DNA from: Oscillospiraceae bacterium
Lineage (GTDB): Bacteria > Bacillota > Clostridia > Oscillospirales > Oscillospiraceae
DNA: 64,000 nucleotides
Direction: 5' to 3'
Assembly (NCBI GenBank): GCA_910574635.1
Contig: CAJTCG010000006.1
Span: 149,739-213,738 of the forward strand
Of this stretch, positions 1 to 8,216 are shown in pieces. Both the position numbers and the translations under genes were made by a program. The notes beneath the pieces are model-generated. The model made no database searches. It was given only the letters and a program-made list of their open reading frames with translations, and was not told the origin of the DNA. Each line of letters opens with the position of its first letter. Position 1 is the stretch's first letter.

Positions 1-549
1 CTTGGCGATGGCCAGCTTGCCCTGATACCCCTCGCCGGAGACGGTGAGAATGAGGATTTTGTTCGGCACGTCGATGGCCCAGACCTTGTCCCCGGCGGTG
101 GTGCGGACCCCTTCCAGCTTTTCCTTCTCCAGGACGGGCAGGTCCTCCCAGGTGATGGACTCCGGCAGGGTGGACAGGTCCACCTCCGGGAACAGGGCGG
201 CAAAGTCCGCGATGGCCTGCTCCTCCAGGGTCCGGGCGGACTCTGAGGGGGGCGGCGCTTCCGTCCCCTGGGCGATGTCGCTGGCCTCAATGAGGTTGTC
301 CTGGAAGCGGGCCTCCACGTCCTTCATGGCCTCTTCAATGGCGGAGTCCGGCAGGAAGGCCGTGGCCAGCCACTGGTGGGTCATGGTGCCCATAGCCGTC
401 TCAATGTACAGCGTCCGCCACTTGGCGATAAACGGGATGCCGGAGAAGGCGAACAGCAGATATAACGCCGCCAGCAGAACGACCGCGGCGGCTGCGACGG
501 CGGCGATCCGCCGTCCGCGCTTAGAGGGGGAACGGGTTTCTTCGTTCAT
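1..549 (-). CDS. Phosphodiester glycosidase-like membrane-anchored protein (5' part, cut by window edge)
   Basis: Reading leftwards from an ATG at 549, 183 codons stay open to the window edge, so only the N-terminal part is visible. It has a basic N-terminus (residues 1-13), one hydrophobic segment (about 14-38), then an extracytoplasmic part that begins W-R-T-L-Y-I-E-T-A-M-x-T-M-T-H-Q-W-L-A-T. That TAM-TM-H-x-x-L-A-T pattern is how many Clostridia proteins with a NAGPA-type phosphodiester glycosidase domain start; the catalytic domain would lie beyond the window. Role by family: surface polysaccharide or cell-envelope glycan processing, outside the membrane. The assignment rests on N-terminal resemblance only. 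It is divergent from the KamA-like gene. Confidence 0.6.
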   Translation of the reverse strand, partial: MNEETRSPSKRGRRIAAVAAAAVVLLAALYLLFAFSGIPFIAKWRTLYIETAMGTMTHQWLATAFLPDSAIEEAMKDVEARFQDNLIEASDIAQGTEAPPPSESARTLEEQAIADFAALFPEVDLSTLPESITWEDLPVLEKEKLEGVRTTAGDKVWAIDVPNKILILTVSGEGYQGKLAIAK

Positions 550-761
550 AAACAGGGCCTCCGCCAGGAAAATCACGCGCTTTTATCTGGTAAGTATATC
601 AGCCGGACAAGGCTGTTGTCAAGGCGGCGGAAAAGAGCGCGCCCCGGCGCGGAAGCCTTCCCGGTATCCTTTCGGGCCGTGAAAGTTCCGGCCGGTTGGC
701 CGTCTTGGCGGGCCTGGTTTTAGTGGAACGGGGCCCCTCGGCGTCCAGTACAAAATTGGAC

Positions 762-790
762 TTGAATTTTTTGGGATTTTCGGCTATAAT
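762..790 (+). promoter_or_regulatory. Sigma-A promoter of the KamA leader
   Basis: TTGAAT (762-767), a 17-nt spacer, then a perfect TATAAT (785-790). Transcription would begin near 797, giving a leader of about 220 nt before the KamA-like start codon. This is the best-scoring promoter by eye in this part of the window. Confidence 0.75.
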
Positions 791-945
791 AATGAAAACA
801 GCATTTGCGGCGTATTGTTTTCCGACGCCCCGGCGGCGGGCCGCGTAAATTTGGGAGGACCATTCGGCAGTTATATGAACACCGTTTAAAGCGTCTTATC
901 TGATTTGATTTATCTTATTTGAAAAGATCTGAACAACGTTTATGT

Positions 946-989
946 AAAGCGCAGGAGCCGGACGGTCAGGGCCGGATCTGCGCTTTTTT
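946..989 (+). terminator. Intrinsic terminator inside the KamA leader (attenuator candidate)
   Basis: AAAGCGCAG (946-954) pairs with CTGCGCTTT (978-986), an inner CCGG/CCGG pair extends the stem, and a run of six T follows (984-989). It lies downstream of the promoter and 30 nt before the KamA-like start, so it must be read through for that gene to be expressed from this promoter. It could equally end a separate small RNA of about 190 nt. Confidence 0.7.
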
Positions 990-1020
990 CCGTATTTTTT
1001 TAGAAAGGTGGTGGCAGCTG

Positions 1021-2130
1021 ATGAGCTGGCAGAACGAATTGAGGAACGGATACCGGACGGCGGAGGAGTTGGCGCCCATCCTGGGATGGACGCCGGAGGA
1101 AACCGCCCGCTACGCCGCGGTGATCGAGCGGTATCCCATGCTGATCCCACCCTATTACCTGTCCCTGGTGGACCCCAAGGACCCGGAGGACCCCATCGGC
1201 CGGATGTGCGTCCCCTCCCTGGCGGAGCTGGACGCCGGAGGCGAAACGGACACCAGCGGCGAGGCGGACAACACCATGGTGGAGGGCCTCCAGCACAAAT
1301 ACACCCAGACGGCCCTGCTCCTCTCCACCAACCAGTGCGCCATGTACTGCCGCCACTGCTTCCGCAAGCGGATGGTGGGCCTCACCGACGCGGAGCTGAA
1401 CAAGCGGGTGGACGAGGCCGTGGCCTATGTCTCGGAGCACAAGGAGATCAACAACATCCTGGTTTCCGGCGGGGACGCCTTTATGAACCCCAACCACATC
1501 CTGGAGCGCTACCTCCGGGAGCTTACCGCCATCGAGCACCTGGACCTGATCCGCTTCGGCTCCCGGATGCCGGTGACCTTGCCGGAGCGCATTTACGGGG
1601 ATCCGGAGTTTTTGGATCTGTTCGAGGCGTACGGGAAGAAAAAAACCCTGGTCCTGGTGACCCACTTTAACCACCCCCGGGAGCTGACGGCTGAAGCGGC
1701 CCGGGCCCTCCGGGCCATGATTGGGCGGGGCGTGCCGGTGCGGAACCAGACGGTGCTGATGCGGGGCGTCAACGACGACGGGGAAACCCTGGGGAAGCTC
1801 CTCTCCGGCCTGGTCCGGCTGGGAGTCATGCCCTACTACATCTTCCAGTGCCGCCCGGTCACCGGGGTCAAGGGCCGCTTCCAGGTCCCCCTCGCCGAGG
1901 GAATCCGGATCGTGGACGACGCCAAGTCCCGGCAGAACGGCCTGGGCAAGGCGGTGCGCTACGCCATGAGCCACCCCCGGGGCAAGATCGAGATTGTCTG
2001 CGCGCTTCCCGGCGGGGAGACCCTCTTCAAGTTCCACCAGAACAAGGACCCGGAGGACCGCTCCCGGGCTTTCACCGTCCGGCTGTCCCCCACGGACACC
2101 TGGCTGGACGGGGAGCTCCGGGGCATGTGA
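1021..2130 (+). CDS. KamA-family radical SAM protein (lysine 2,3-aminomutase-like)
   Basis: 369 aa. The radical SAM cluster motif CxxxCxxC is at C106, C110 and C113, followed by R-K-R-M, as in lysine 2,3-aminomutases. SGGD (about residue 157) and the TIM-barrel strands match the KamA family. Start chosen at 1021 because AAAGGTGG (about 1004-1011) sits just upstream; a longer in-frame ATG at 919 falls inside the leader hairpin region. The C-terminus reads G-K-I-E-I-V ... F-K-F-H-Q and lacks the PGGGGK motif that carries the PLP-binding lysine of true lysine aminomutases, so a canonical 2,3-aminomutase or EpmB role is doubtful. A single-gene transcript is likely, with a terminator right after the gene. 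Confidence 0.85.
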   Translation: MSWQNELRNGYRTAEELAPILGWTPEETARYAAVIERYPMLIPPYYLSLVDPKDPEDPIGRMCVPSLAELDAGGETDTSGEADNTMVEGLQHKYTQTALLLSTNQCAMYCRHCFRKRMVGLTDAELNKRVDEAVAYVSEHKEINNILVSGGDAFMNPNHILERYLRELTAIEHLDLIRFGSRMPVTLPERIYGDPEFLDLFEAYGKKKTLVLVTHFNHPRELTAEAARALRAMIGRGVPVRNQTVLMRGVNDDGETLGKLLSGLVRLGVMPYYIFQCRPVTGVKGRFQVPLAEGIRIVDDAKSRQNGLGKAVRYAMSHPRGKIEIVCALPGGETLFKFHQNKDPEDRSRAFTVRLSPTDTWLDGELRGM

Positions 2131-2154
2131 GAAACTGGGGGAGAAAACAGGCAT

Positions 2155-2183
2155 GCGGCGGGCCGAAGGGCCCGCCGCGTTTT
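2155..2183 (+). terminator. Intrinsic terminator after the KamA-like gene
   Basis: GCGGCGGGCC (2155-2164), loop GAAG, GGCCCGCCGC (2169-2178), then GTTTT. It also separates the convergent DUF3795 gene. Confidence 0.8.
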
Positions 2184-2188
2184 GCCGC

Positions 2189-3064
2189 TCAGAGATCGGG
2201 GGACGGGGAGGACTCCGGCAGGGCCGGGGGCGTCCACTCCCGGAAGCACTTGGCGGTCCGCCAGAGGTAGACCATCCGCATGACGGCGCAGTAGATGGCC
2301 AGGACCAGGGCGGCCAGCCCTACGATTACGGCGATAAAGGGACCCATGAACAAGGAGAGGAAAAACAGGAGCAGCGCCCCCATGGAAAACAGGAGGAGCT
2401 TCCACAGCTTCCGCCAGTTGGCGGCCAGCTCCATGTCCAGGGGCTCCACGGCCTGGGCGTGGGTGTGGAACTCCACGTAATCCCCATAGAAGCTCACGAT
2501 GAGGGAGGGAACGCCCAGCAGGAAAAGCAGGCCGGACCCCTCGGGGATGACCAGCAGGAACAGGTCCATGAGCGTGACCACCAGCAGGCAGAGGGCGGCG
2601 GTGCGGTAGCCCCTTAGCACCGGCGTCAGCTTCCACAAAAACAGGACGTAGGCCAAGCCGCAGAGGAATCTCAGCACCGTTCCCGCGGCCTCGGCGGCGG
2701 GAAACGCCTGGGCCACAAGATCCACCGTCAGCAGAGCCGCCAGATTCGACGGAACCACCAGCCAGAACATCAGCCAGGTCCATTTCCCCATCAGCGGGGC
2801 GATCTCCGCCAGGCGGCGATATTTGGCCGCCTCGCTGTCCCGGCGCTGGAGCTCCTGCCGGGGAACGCCGTCCCGCTGGGCCTGGCGGGGGCAGCCGGAA
2901 ACGTACGTGCAGGTCTCACACCGCTCATGCCCCTTTTCCCGGCAGCAGGCGGCGATGCCGCAGGGGCCGGAGAAGGGCCGCCCCATGTCCTCCTGGCAGC
3001 CGGCACAGTTCAGATGATCCTTCCATCCGCAGGACTCGCAGCTTTTTCCACAGATGCCTTCCAC
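2189..3064 (-). CDS. DUF3795-like Cys-rich N-terminus fused to a multi-pass membrane protein
   Basis: 291 aa, GTG start at 3064 with AAGGAGGG seven bases upstream. The first 60 residues are Cys-rich (C5, C9, C12, then CxxC, CC and CxxC clusters), typical of DUF3795 and probably metal-binding. Residues from about 95 to 270 hold five or six hydrophobic segments. The tail is short and Pro/Ser-rich. No catalytic motif is recognised and function is unknown. The Cys-rich head would face the cytoplasm if the N-terminus stays inside. It is convergent with the KamA-like gene and stands alone. Confidence 0.65.
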   Translation of the reverse strand: MEGICGKSCESCGWKDHLNCAGCQEDMGRPFSGPCGIAACCREKGHERCETCTYVSGCPRQAQRDGVPRQELQRRDSEAAKYRRLAEIAPLMGKWTWLMFWLVVPSNLAALLTVDLVAQAFPAAEAAGTVLRFLCGLAYVLFLWKLTPVLRGYRTAALCLLVVTLMDLFLLVIPEGSGLLFLLGVPSLIVSFYGDYVEFHTHAQAVEPLDMELAANWRKLWKLLLFSMGALLLFFLSLFMGPFIAVIVGLAALVLAIYCAVMRMVYLWRTAKCFREWTPPALPESSPSPDL

Positions 3065-3111
3065 GTTGCGCCCTCCTTTTTTGGCCCGGTAACGGCCTTT
3101 TATTGATCTCT

Positions 3112-3142
3112 ATTTTAGCACAGAAAGATGCAGGATTCGCAA
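3112..3142 (-). promoter_or_regulatory. Weak promoter candidate for the DUF3795 gene
   Basis: On the minus strand, TTGCGA (3142-3137) and TAAAAT (3117-3112) are separated by 19 nt. The elements are plausible but the spacer is long. Confidence 0.35.
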
Positions 3143-3199
3143 CAGAAGAATTACATTTTATGACAAAAAGTTACACCCTTCCAACGCGGCGCGAACGGC

Positions 3200-4534
3200 T
3201 CAGTAGCCGTAGCGCTTTTGGTGCCTTGCCAGCAGCGCCGCCGACATGAGCAGACCCAGCAGCTCCGCCGCCGGGGTGGCCAGCCAGACCCCGGTTACCC
3301 CCAGCAGCAGGGGCAGAAGCTGGACGCAGGCCACGGTGAACAGGAAGGACCGGGAGAAGGCCAGAACGGCGGAAACCACGCCGTTGGACAGGGCGGTGAA
3401 CATGCTGCTGGCGAAGACATTCAGCCCCAGGAAGAGCAGGGCGATGGAGCACAGGCGGTTCCCCGTCACCGCCAGGGCGTAGACCGGGCTGTCCGGCCGG
3501 GTGAAGACGCCCACCAGCGCCGGGGTGGCCAGGGCGGAGACGGCGGCGCAGAGGGCGGAGGCCCCCAGGATGAACCGCACGCTGAAGCGCACCAGCTTTT
3601 TCAGCTTCTCGTGGTTCCCCTCCCCGTGGTAGTAGCTGATCATGGGCGCCGCGCCGTAGGAGTAGCCGATAAACAGGGCGCTGACAAACATCAATACGTA
3701 CATGATGATGGTGATGGCGGCCACGCCGTCCTCTCCGATGTATTTCAGCATGGCCAGGTTGAACAGCAACGTGGTGATGCCGGAAACCAGGGAGGTGGCC
3801 AGCTCGGAAAGGCCGTTGGCGGAGGCGTGGAACAGCACGCCTCCCCGAAAGACCGGCTTCTGGAAGTGGAGCAGGCTGTCCCGTTTACGGAAGACCAAAA
3901 GGCCCGCCGCCGCGGTGAGGGAGTACCCCAGCCCCGTGGCGGCGGCGGCCCCCCGGATGCCCAGGCCCGCCATGGCGATGAGCACATAGTCCAGGACGAT
4001 GTTGCTCACGCCCCCCGCCACGGTGCAGATGAGGGACAGCCGTGACCGATCCGCGGCGATGAGGTAGAGGGAGAAGTTGTACATCAGCAAAATGGGGATG
4101 GTGAAGAGCAGATAGTCGCTGAGGTAGGCATGGCAGTATCCGAAGACCTCCGGCGACAGGCCCATGGACCCCAGCAGGACGTCCATCAGGCCGTAGCCCA
4201 GGGCCATCATGACGGCCCCCACCACGGCGTTGGTCAAAATCAGCAGGGTGAAGTCCTGCCGGGCCTCCTCTTCCCGGCCCTCCCCCATCTTTTTCATTAC
4301 CACGGCGCTGCCGCCGGTGGCCAGCATCCCGGACACCGCCGTGATGAGCCCGATGGCCGGGGCCGTGAGGTTGATGGCCGACAGGGCGGCGGTGCCGATG
4401 AGGTTGGAGACGAACAGGCCGTCCACCATGGTGTAGAACGTGTTGAACACCGTCATGACAATGGTGGGAAAAACAAAGCGCAGGATGTTCCGTCCCGTCA
4501 CCGGGAGGTGGTAAGAATCCAGACTGGCTTTCAC
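3200..4534 (-). CDS. MATE-family multidrug efflux transporter
   Basis: 444 aa from a GTG at 4534, which has a GAGGGAGGGG ribosome site directly upstream; longer frames run into the preceding hydrolase gene. About twelve hydrophobic segments and family hallmarks such as the P-T-I-V-M-T-V-F-N-T-F-Y start of helix 1 and G-S-A-V-V-M-K-K-M-G-E-G-R-E-E-E-A in the helix 2-3 region identify a MATE (MOP superfamily) cation-coupled exporter. It lies 14 nt downstream of the choloylglycine-hydrolase-like gene, so the two are almost certainly one transcript under the MerR-type promoter at 5619-5649. Likely substrates are amphipathic or toxic compounds, possibly bile acids; that is inference. Confidence 0.85.
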   Translation of the reverse strand: MKASLDSYHLPVTGRNILRFVFPTIVMTVFNTFYTMVDGLFVSNLIGTAALSAINLTAPAIGLITAVSGMLATGGSAVVMKKMGEGREEEARQDFTLLILTNAVVGAVMMALGYGLMDVLLGSMGLSPEVFGYCHAYLSDYLLFTIPILLMYNFSLYLIAADRSRLSLICTVAGGVSNIVLDYVLIAMAGLGIRGAAAATGLGYSLTAAAGLLVFRKRDSLLHFQKPVFRGGVLFHASANGLSELATSLVSGITTLLFNLAMLKYIGEDGVAAITIIMYVLMFVSALFIGYSYGAAPMISYYHGEGNHEKLKKLVRFSVRFILGASALCAAVSALATPALVGVFTRPDSPVYALAVTGNRLCSIALLFLGLNVFASSMFTALSNGVVSAVLAFSRSFLFTVACVQLLPLLLGVTGVWLATPAAELLGLLMSAALLARHQKRYGY

Positions 4535-4548
4535 AGCGCTCCCCTCCC

Positions 4549-5550
4549 TCAATTCCGGTAGTCCACGTCCTGGCGGTCCCCCAGGCCGAAATACCGGATC
4601 TCGTTCCCCTCCGCCAGCGGCCGGACGGCGGAGATCCGCCGGTTCCAGGCGGGGGCGAAGTAGTAGACGCCGCTCTCCGCGCACATCACGCTGGTGCACA
4701 GGGTCTGTTCATACACGTCGTAGTCCGGATCGGCCTTGGCCAGTCCCTCGGGGATATCCACCGGGGCAAAGGCCCGGAACATCCGGGACACGCCGTCCAG
4801 CTCGTCCCTCCCCCGGACGGAGAACTCCTTCATGAAGGCCGTCCGCACAAAGCGGGCGGGAGAGGAGTAGCCCCCCGGCAGGCCGAAGCCGCCCCCCAGC
4901 CGCTCCCCAAACTCCCGGACCTCGCGGCCCGCAATGGTCCGGGGCGCCTTGGGCAGGTTCGTGACTCCCGCGTAATTCCGCAGATTGGTTTCATGCCACG
5001 GGTAGTCCGGGCTGTTGGTCAGCACCCCGGCGGTCCGCCGGTAGACGGACAGGCCTCCTTGATCGGGCTCCAGGATGAGGGCTTCGCCGGTCCTGCCGCT
5101 TAGGATATAGTGGGCGGGCAGGGGCTTTCCCTGGATGGGCTCGTCCACCAGGGTAAGGCCGTCCAGGGCCTCCACTGCCTCTTCCAAAGAGCCGCACCGG
5201 CTGAGGAGCCAGGCCAGGAGGCGGCCGGGATGGACCGCCGTCTTCCCCGGCCCGGCGGCTTCCTCATAGGCCGCGTACTCCGGGTAGTGGAGCAGGGCCC
5301 CCATAAGCCCGGCGGCGTTCACGCCGTCCACCAAAATGGGCTCTCCAAAGCCCAGCACCGCCATGCCGGTATACCCGTAGCGTCCCCGGGGGTCCTCCCG
5401 CCCCGCCCGGAGCCCGGGGGAGCAGGGAATTCCGGCGGGGACGGCGAGAACGCGGTTCGCCTTCAGGTCCCCGAACTGGTCATAGGTCCGGCCCAGAAGG
5501 TGGCGTCCGTCCGCCGTCTCCCAGGAAAAGCTGCTGCATCCAAAATTCAT
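4549..5550 (-). CDS. Choloylglycine hydrolase / penicillin V acylase family (Ntn hydrolase)
   Basis: 333 aa counted from the second of two adjacent ATGs (5550), better spaced from GGAGG than the first (5553). The family hydrolyses linear amide bonds in conjugated bile salts or penicillin V using an N-terminal Cys exposed by processing. All key residues are visible: Cys5 (after MNFG), Arg21 and Asp24 in G-R-T-Y-D, Asn78 in D-G-V-N, Asn179 in L-T-N-S-P, and Arg233 in Y-S-S-P-A-R-F-V-R. Length fits the family (about 325-340). No signal peptide, so cytoplasmic. It precedes a MATE exporter and faces a MerR regulator across a shared promoter. Bile salt versus penicillin V preference cannot be decided by reading. 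Confidence 0.85.
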   Translation of the reverse strand: MNFGCSSFSWETADGRHLLGRTYDQFGDLKANRVLAVPAGIPCSPGLRAGREDPRGRYGYTGMAVLGFGEPILVDGVNAAGLMGALLHYPEYAAYEEAAGPGKTAVHPGRLLAWLLSRCGSLEEAVEALDGLTLVDEPIQGKPLPAHYILSGRTGEALILEPDQGGLSVYRRTAGVLTNSPDYPWHETNLRNYAGVTNLPKAPRTIAGREVREFGERLGGGFGLPGGYSSPARFVRTAFMKEFSVRGRDELDGVSRMFRAFAPVDIPEGLAKADPDYDVYEQTLCTSVMCAESGVYYFAPAWNRRISAVRPLAEGNEIRYFGLGDRQDVDYRN

Positions 5551-5594
5551 CATGATACCTCCATGTTCCTTTCGCCTTAGTCTGCCGTTCAGGC

Positions 5595-5623
5595 TTGTAA
5601 AAATTCCTTGTGTGAGGTATCAT
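5595..5623 (+). promoter_or_regulatory. Promoter of the merR-type regulator
   Basis: TTGTAA (5595-5600), 17-nt spacer, TATCAT (5618-5623). Its -10 overlaps the -10 of the divergent hydrolase promoter, and the palindromic operator lies just downstream of its start point, which would permit autorepression. Confidence 0.6.
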
Positions 5624-5649
5624 AAACCGTGTGGCCGCCACACAGTCAA
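5619..5649 (-). promoter_or_regulatory. MerR-type promoter of the hydrolase-MATE operon with palindromic operator
   Basis: On the minus strand, TTGACT (5649-5644) and TATGAT (5624-5619) are 19 nt apart. The spacer contains a perfect 7-1-7 palindrome, GTGTGGC-C-GCCACAC (5629-5643). An over-long spacer with an internal dyad is the hallmark of promoters untwisted by MerR-family activators. Adjacent divergent placement of a MerR gene makes the regulator-operator pairing very likely. Confidence 0.85.
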
Positions 5650-5681
5650 GAGGGGATTTGCCATTTGGGGAGGAATATTTT

Positions 5682-6539
5682 ATGGAGCGGAAAACGGGCC
5701 GTCTGACCTCCGGGGACTTTGCCGCCCTGTGCGGCACAACCAAGGAGACCCTGCGGCACTACAAGGACCTGGGTCTGCTGCTCCCGGCCCACCGGGGGGA
5801 AAACGGGTATTTCTACTATGACGCGGAACAGTTCTATGACTACTACGCCATCGCCATCTTCCGCCAGACGGGCACGCCCCTGGAGGACATCCGCCGCTGC
5901 CTCCGGGGGCAGGACGCCGCCGGAACCCTGGAGCGCCTCCGGGAACAGCGGGTGCGGCTGGAGGCGGAGCGGCGGAAGCTGGAGCAGATGGAATTCGTTC
6001 TCTCCGGCATGATCGGGGGCCTGGAGCTGGGGGCGGAGCCGGATCTGGTCCCCCGGACGGCCCGGTTCGAGGCGGAGCATCTGCTGGCCCTCCCGGCGGA
6101 GGAGCTGGAGGGCCTGATGGACCCCGGCGCGGAAGAGGATGCCATGCTGATGACCGTGCTGGAGCGCTGCCGGACCCTCTGCCGGGAGTACGGCCTGCGG
6201 ACGGACTACCGGCTGGGGGCCATCCACCGCCCCGGGGAACCGGCGGGGCCGGGCACCGTCAGCCATCTCACCATGCGCCTGGCGGAGCGAACGGACTGCC
6301 CCTATTATTGGGAAAAGCCCGCCGGGACCTACCTCCTTCTCTGCTGCCGGGGCCGCTGGGACCTCACCCAGGGCTACGCCGCCCTGGCGCGGCACATCGC
6401 GGAGAAGGAACTGAGAACGTCGGGGCGCGTCTATGCCTGCGACCTGGCGGGCTTTATCCTGAACGGGGTGGAATCCAACGCGGCCACCGTGCTGTCCGTC
6501 CGGCTGGCGGAAAAACCAAAAAGGGCCGCGCCGTTATAG
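5682..6539 (+). CDS. MerR-family transcriptional regulator with effector-binding domain
   Basis: 285 aa, ATG at 5682 after GGGGAGGA. The N-terminal winged helix-turn-helix (about residues 8-75, with T-K-E-T-L-R-H-Y-K-D-L-G-L-L) is classic MerR; a helical linker rich in Arg/Leu/Glu (about 88-125) is the dimer coiled coil; residues about 155-275 resemble a GyrI/AraC-effector type multidrug-sensing domain, as in BmrR. It probably senses a small amphipathic ligand and activates the divergent hydrolase-MATE operon through the 19-bp spacer promoter. No Cys-based metal site is obvious, which favours a BmrR-like drug sensor over a metal sensor. Confidence 0.85.
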   Translation: MERKTGRLTSGDFAALCGTTKETLRHYKDLGLLLPAHRGENGYFYYDAEQFYDYYAIAIFRQTGTPLEDIRRCLRGQDAAGTLERLREQRVRLEAERRKLEQMEFVLSGMIGGLELGAEPDLVPRTARFEAEHLLALPAEELEGLMDPGAEEDAMLMTVLERCRTLCREYGLRTDYRLGAIHRPGEPAGPGTVSHLTMRLAERTDCPYYWEKPAGTYLLLCCRGRWDLTQGYAALARHIAEKELRTSGRVYACDLAGFILNGVESNAATVLSVRLAEKPKRAAPL

Positions 6540-6556
6540 CGGCGCGGCCCTTTTTT
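6523..6556. terminator. Bidirectional terminator between convergent genes
   Basis: GGGCCGCGCCG (6523-6533), loop TTATAG that contains the merR stop codon, CGGCGCGGCCC (6540-6550), then TTTTTT. An A-run before the stem gives a T-run for the opposite strand, so it can serve both genes. Confidence 0.85.
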
Positions 6557-7914
6557 CAATTCCGCAGGCTGTGCAGCGGGGCGGGAATCCGTCCGCCCCG
6601 TGCGATAAAGGCGGCGGAGGACTCCCGGTGGACCGGCATTACCGGAGCGCTGCCCAGCAGCCCGCCCATCTCAATGGTACCCCCCACGTCCTTCCCCGGG
6701 GCGGGGAGGATGCGAACGGCGGTGGTTTTGTTGTTCACCATGCCAATCGCCGCCTCGTCGGCGATGATCGCCGCGATGGTTTCCGCCGGGGTGTCCCCGG
6801 GAATGGCGATCATGTCCAGCCCCACGGAGCAGACGCAGGTCATGGCCTCCAGCTTGTCGATGCACAGCGTCCCGGAGCGGGCGGCGGCAATCATGCCCTC
6901 GTCCTCGCTGACGGGGATGAAGGCCCCGGAGAGGCCCCCCACGCTGGAGGAGGCCATGACGCCGCCCTTTTTCACCGCGTCGTTCAGCATGGCCAGGGCC
7001 GCCGTGGTGCCGTGGGTGCCGCAGACCTCCAGGCCCAGCTCCTCCAGAATCCGGGCCACGCTGTCCCCGACGGCGGGGGTGGGGGCCAGGCTCAAATCCA
7101 CGATTCCAAACGGCGTGTCCAGCCGCCGGCTGGCCTCCTGGGCCACCAGCTGGCCCATGCGGGTCACCCGGAAGGCGGTCTTCTTGATGGTCTCCGCCAC
7201 AACGTCCAGGGGCTTATCCCTAACGGCCTGGAGGGCGTGGCAGACAACGCCGGGCCCGGAGACGCCCACGTTGATGACCTTCTCCGCCTCTCCGGCGCCG
7301 TGGAAGGCCCCGGCCATGAAGGGGTTGTCCTCCACGGCGTTGCAGAACACCACCAGCTTGGCGCAGCCCAGGCCGTCCCGGTCCGCCGTGCGGTCCGCGG
7401 TCTCCTTGACAATTCGGCCCATGAGAGCCACGGCGTCCATGTTGACGCCCGCCCGGGTGGAGCCCACGTTGACGGAGGAGCAGACCAGCTCCGTCCGGGC
7501 CAGAGCCTCGGGGATGGAGCGGATGAGGCGCTCGTCCGCCTGGGTCATCCCCTTCTGGACCAGGGCGGAGTAGCCCCCGATGAAGTTCACGCCGCAGCTC
7601 TGGGCCGCCTTATCCAGGGCCAGGGCGAAGGGCACATAGTCCTCCGTCTCGCTGGCCCCGGCCACCAGGGCCATGGGGGTGACGGAGATGCGCTTGTTCA
7701 CAATGGGGATGCCGAACTCGTCCTCAATGTCCTGGCCGGTTTTCACCAGCCGTTCGGCGCAGCGGCAGATCTTCTCATAGACCTTCTCACAGGCCCGCTT
7801 GGGGTCCGGGTCGCAGCAGGAGAGCAGGGAGATGCCCATGGTGATGGTGCGGATATCCAGGTGCTGCTGGTCGATCATCTCAATGGTGGAGAGAATTTCC
7901 TTCTGATTCAGCAT
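6556..7914 (-). CDS. PFL family protein, UPF0210 (DUF711)
   Basis: 452 aa, the usual length for UPF0210. Recognised by conserved stretches around [10 protein letters not shown] (about residue 146), [12 protein letters not shown] and [13 protein letters not shown]. Members are soluble cytoplasmic proteins distantly related to pyruvate formate-lyase-like folds, with no settled biochemical role. The gene follows the UPF0237 ACT protein by 12 nt; the pair is widely conserved as a two-gene unit, so they probably act together, possibly as an ACT-regulated amino acid sensor. It is the last gene of the leftward aspartate-family cluster. Confidence 0.9.
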   Translation of the reverse strand: MLNQKEILSTIEMIDQQHLDIRTITMGISLLSCCDPDPKRACEKVYEKICRCAERLVKTGQDIEDEFGIPIVNKRISVTPMALVAGASETEDYVPFALALDKAAQSCGVNFIGGYSALVQKGMTQADERLIRSIPEALARTELVCSSVNVGSTRAGVNMDAVALMGRIVKETADRTADRDGLGCAKLVVFCNAVEDNPFMAGAFHGAGEAEKVINVGVSGPGVVCHALQAVRDKPLDVVAETIKKTAFRVTRMGQLVAQEASRRLDTPFGIVDLSLAPTPAVGDSVARILEELGLEVCGTHGTTAALAMLNDAVKKGGVMASSSVGGLSGAFIPVSEDEGMIAAARSGTLCIDKLEAMTCVCSVGLDMIAIPGDTPAETIAAIIADEAAIGMVNNKTTAVRILPAPGKDVGGTIEMGGLLGSAPVMPVHRESSAAFIARGGRIPAPLHSLRN

Positions 7915-7926
7915 GGGGTTCCCTCC

Positions 7927-8196
7927 TTAAATGCTGTGCATGGCATTGAAAATTTCCTCCCGCTGGATGCGGATGGAGAGGCCCAGCTCCGCCCCCAGGT
8001 CGTTCAGGCCCTTCCCCAGCTCGCCGAAGCTGGCGGTGGACTGGCTGACGTCCACGGCCATGACCATGGTAAAGGCCCCCTGGAGAATGGTCTGGGAGAT
8101 GTCCAGAATGTTGACGTTATAGTTTGCCAGGCGGTTGCAGACGGCGGCGATGATGCCCACCCGGTCCTGCCCCAGGACGGTGACAATGGCGTTCAT
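7927..8196 (-). CDS. ACT domain protein, UPF0237
   Basis: 89 aa, one ACT domain occupying nearly the whole protein (V-T-V-L-G-Q-D-R-V-G-I-I-A-A-V near the start, the ligand-binding loop). ACT domains bind amino acids at dimer interfaces. Upstream is AAAGGAGGAG. It is paired with UPF0210 directly downstream and separated from lysC by an intrinsic terminator, so it probably has some independent control. Homologous to the GcvR/UPF0237 group; not itself an enzyme. Confidence 0.9.
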   Translation of the reverse strand: MNAIVTVLGQDRVGIIAAVCNRLANYNVNILDISQTILQGAFTMVMAVDVSQSTASFGELGKGLNDLGAELGLSIRIQREEIFNAMHSI

Positions 8197-8216
8197 GGTT
8201 GCTCCTCCTTTATTTT

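Larger units (their letters stand above)
550..1020. other. 471-bp divergent intergenic region with promoter and structured leader
   Basis: No credible protein gene is seen here. From about 600 to 720 the sequence is GC-rich and unremarkable. A strong + strand promoter follows (762-790), then about 190 nt of leader with several possible hairpins (GGCGT/ACGCC around 814-836; CGGC/GCCG around 831-843), ending in an intrinsic terminator (946-989) about 30 nt before the KamA-like start codon. A GGGAGG at about 854 is 16 nt from a four-codon ATG frame, too far to be a convincing leader peptide. Confidence 0.6.

Noticed and set aside
797..1020. Lysine riboswitch before the KamA-like gene
   Set aside because: The conserved core motifs of that class could not be found in the leader.
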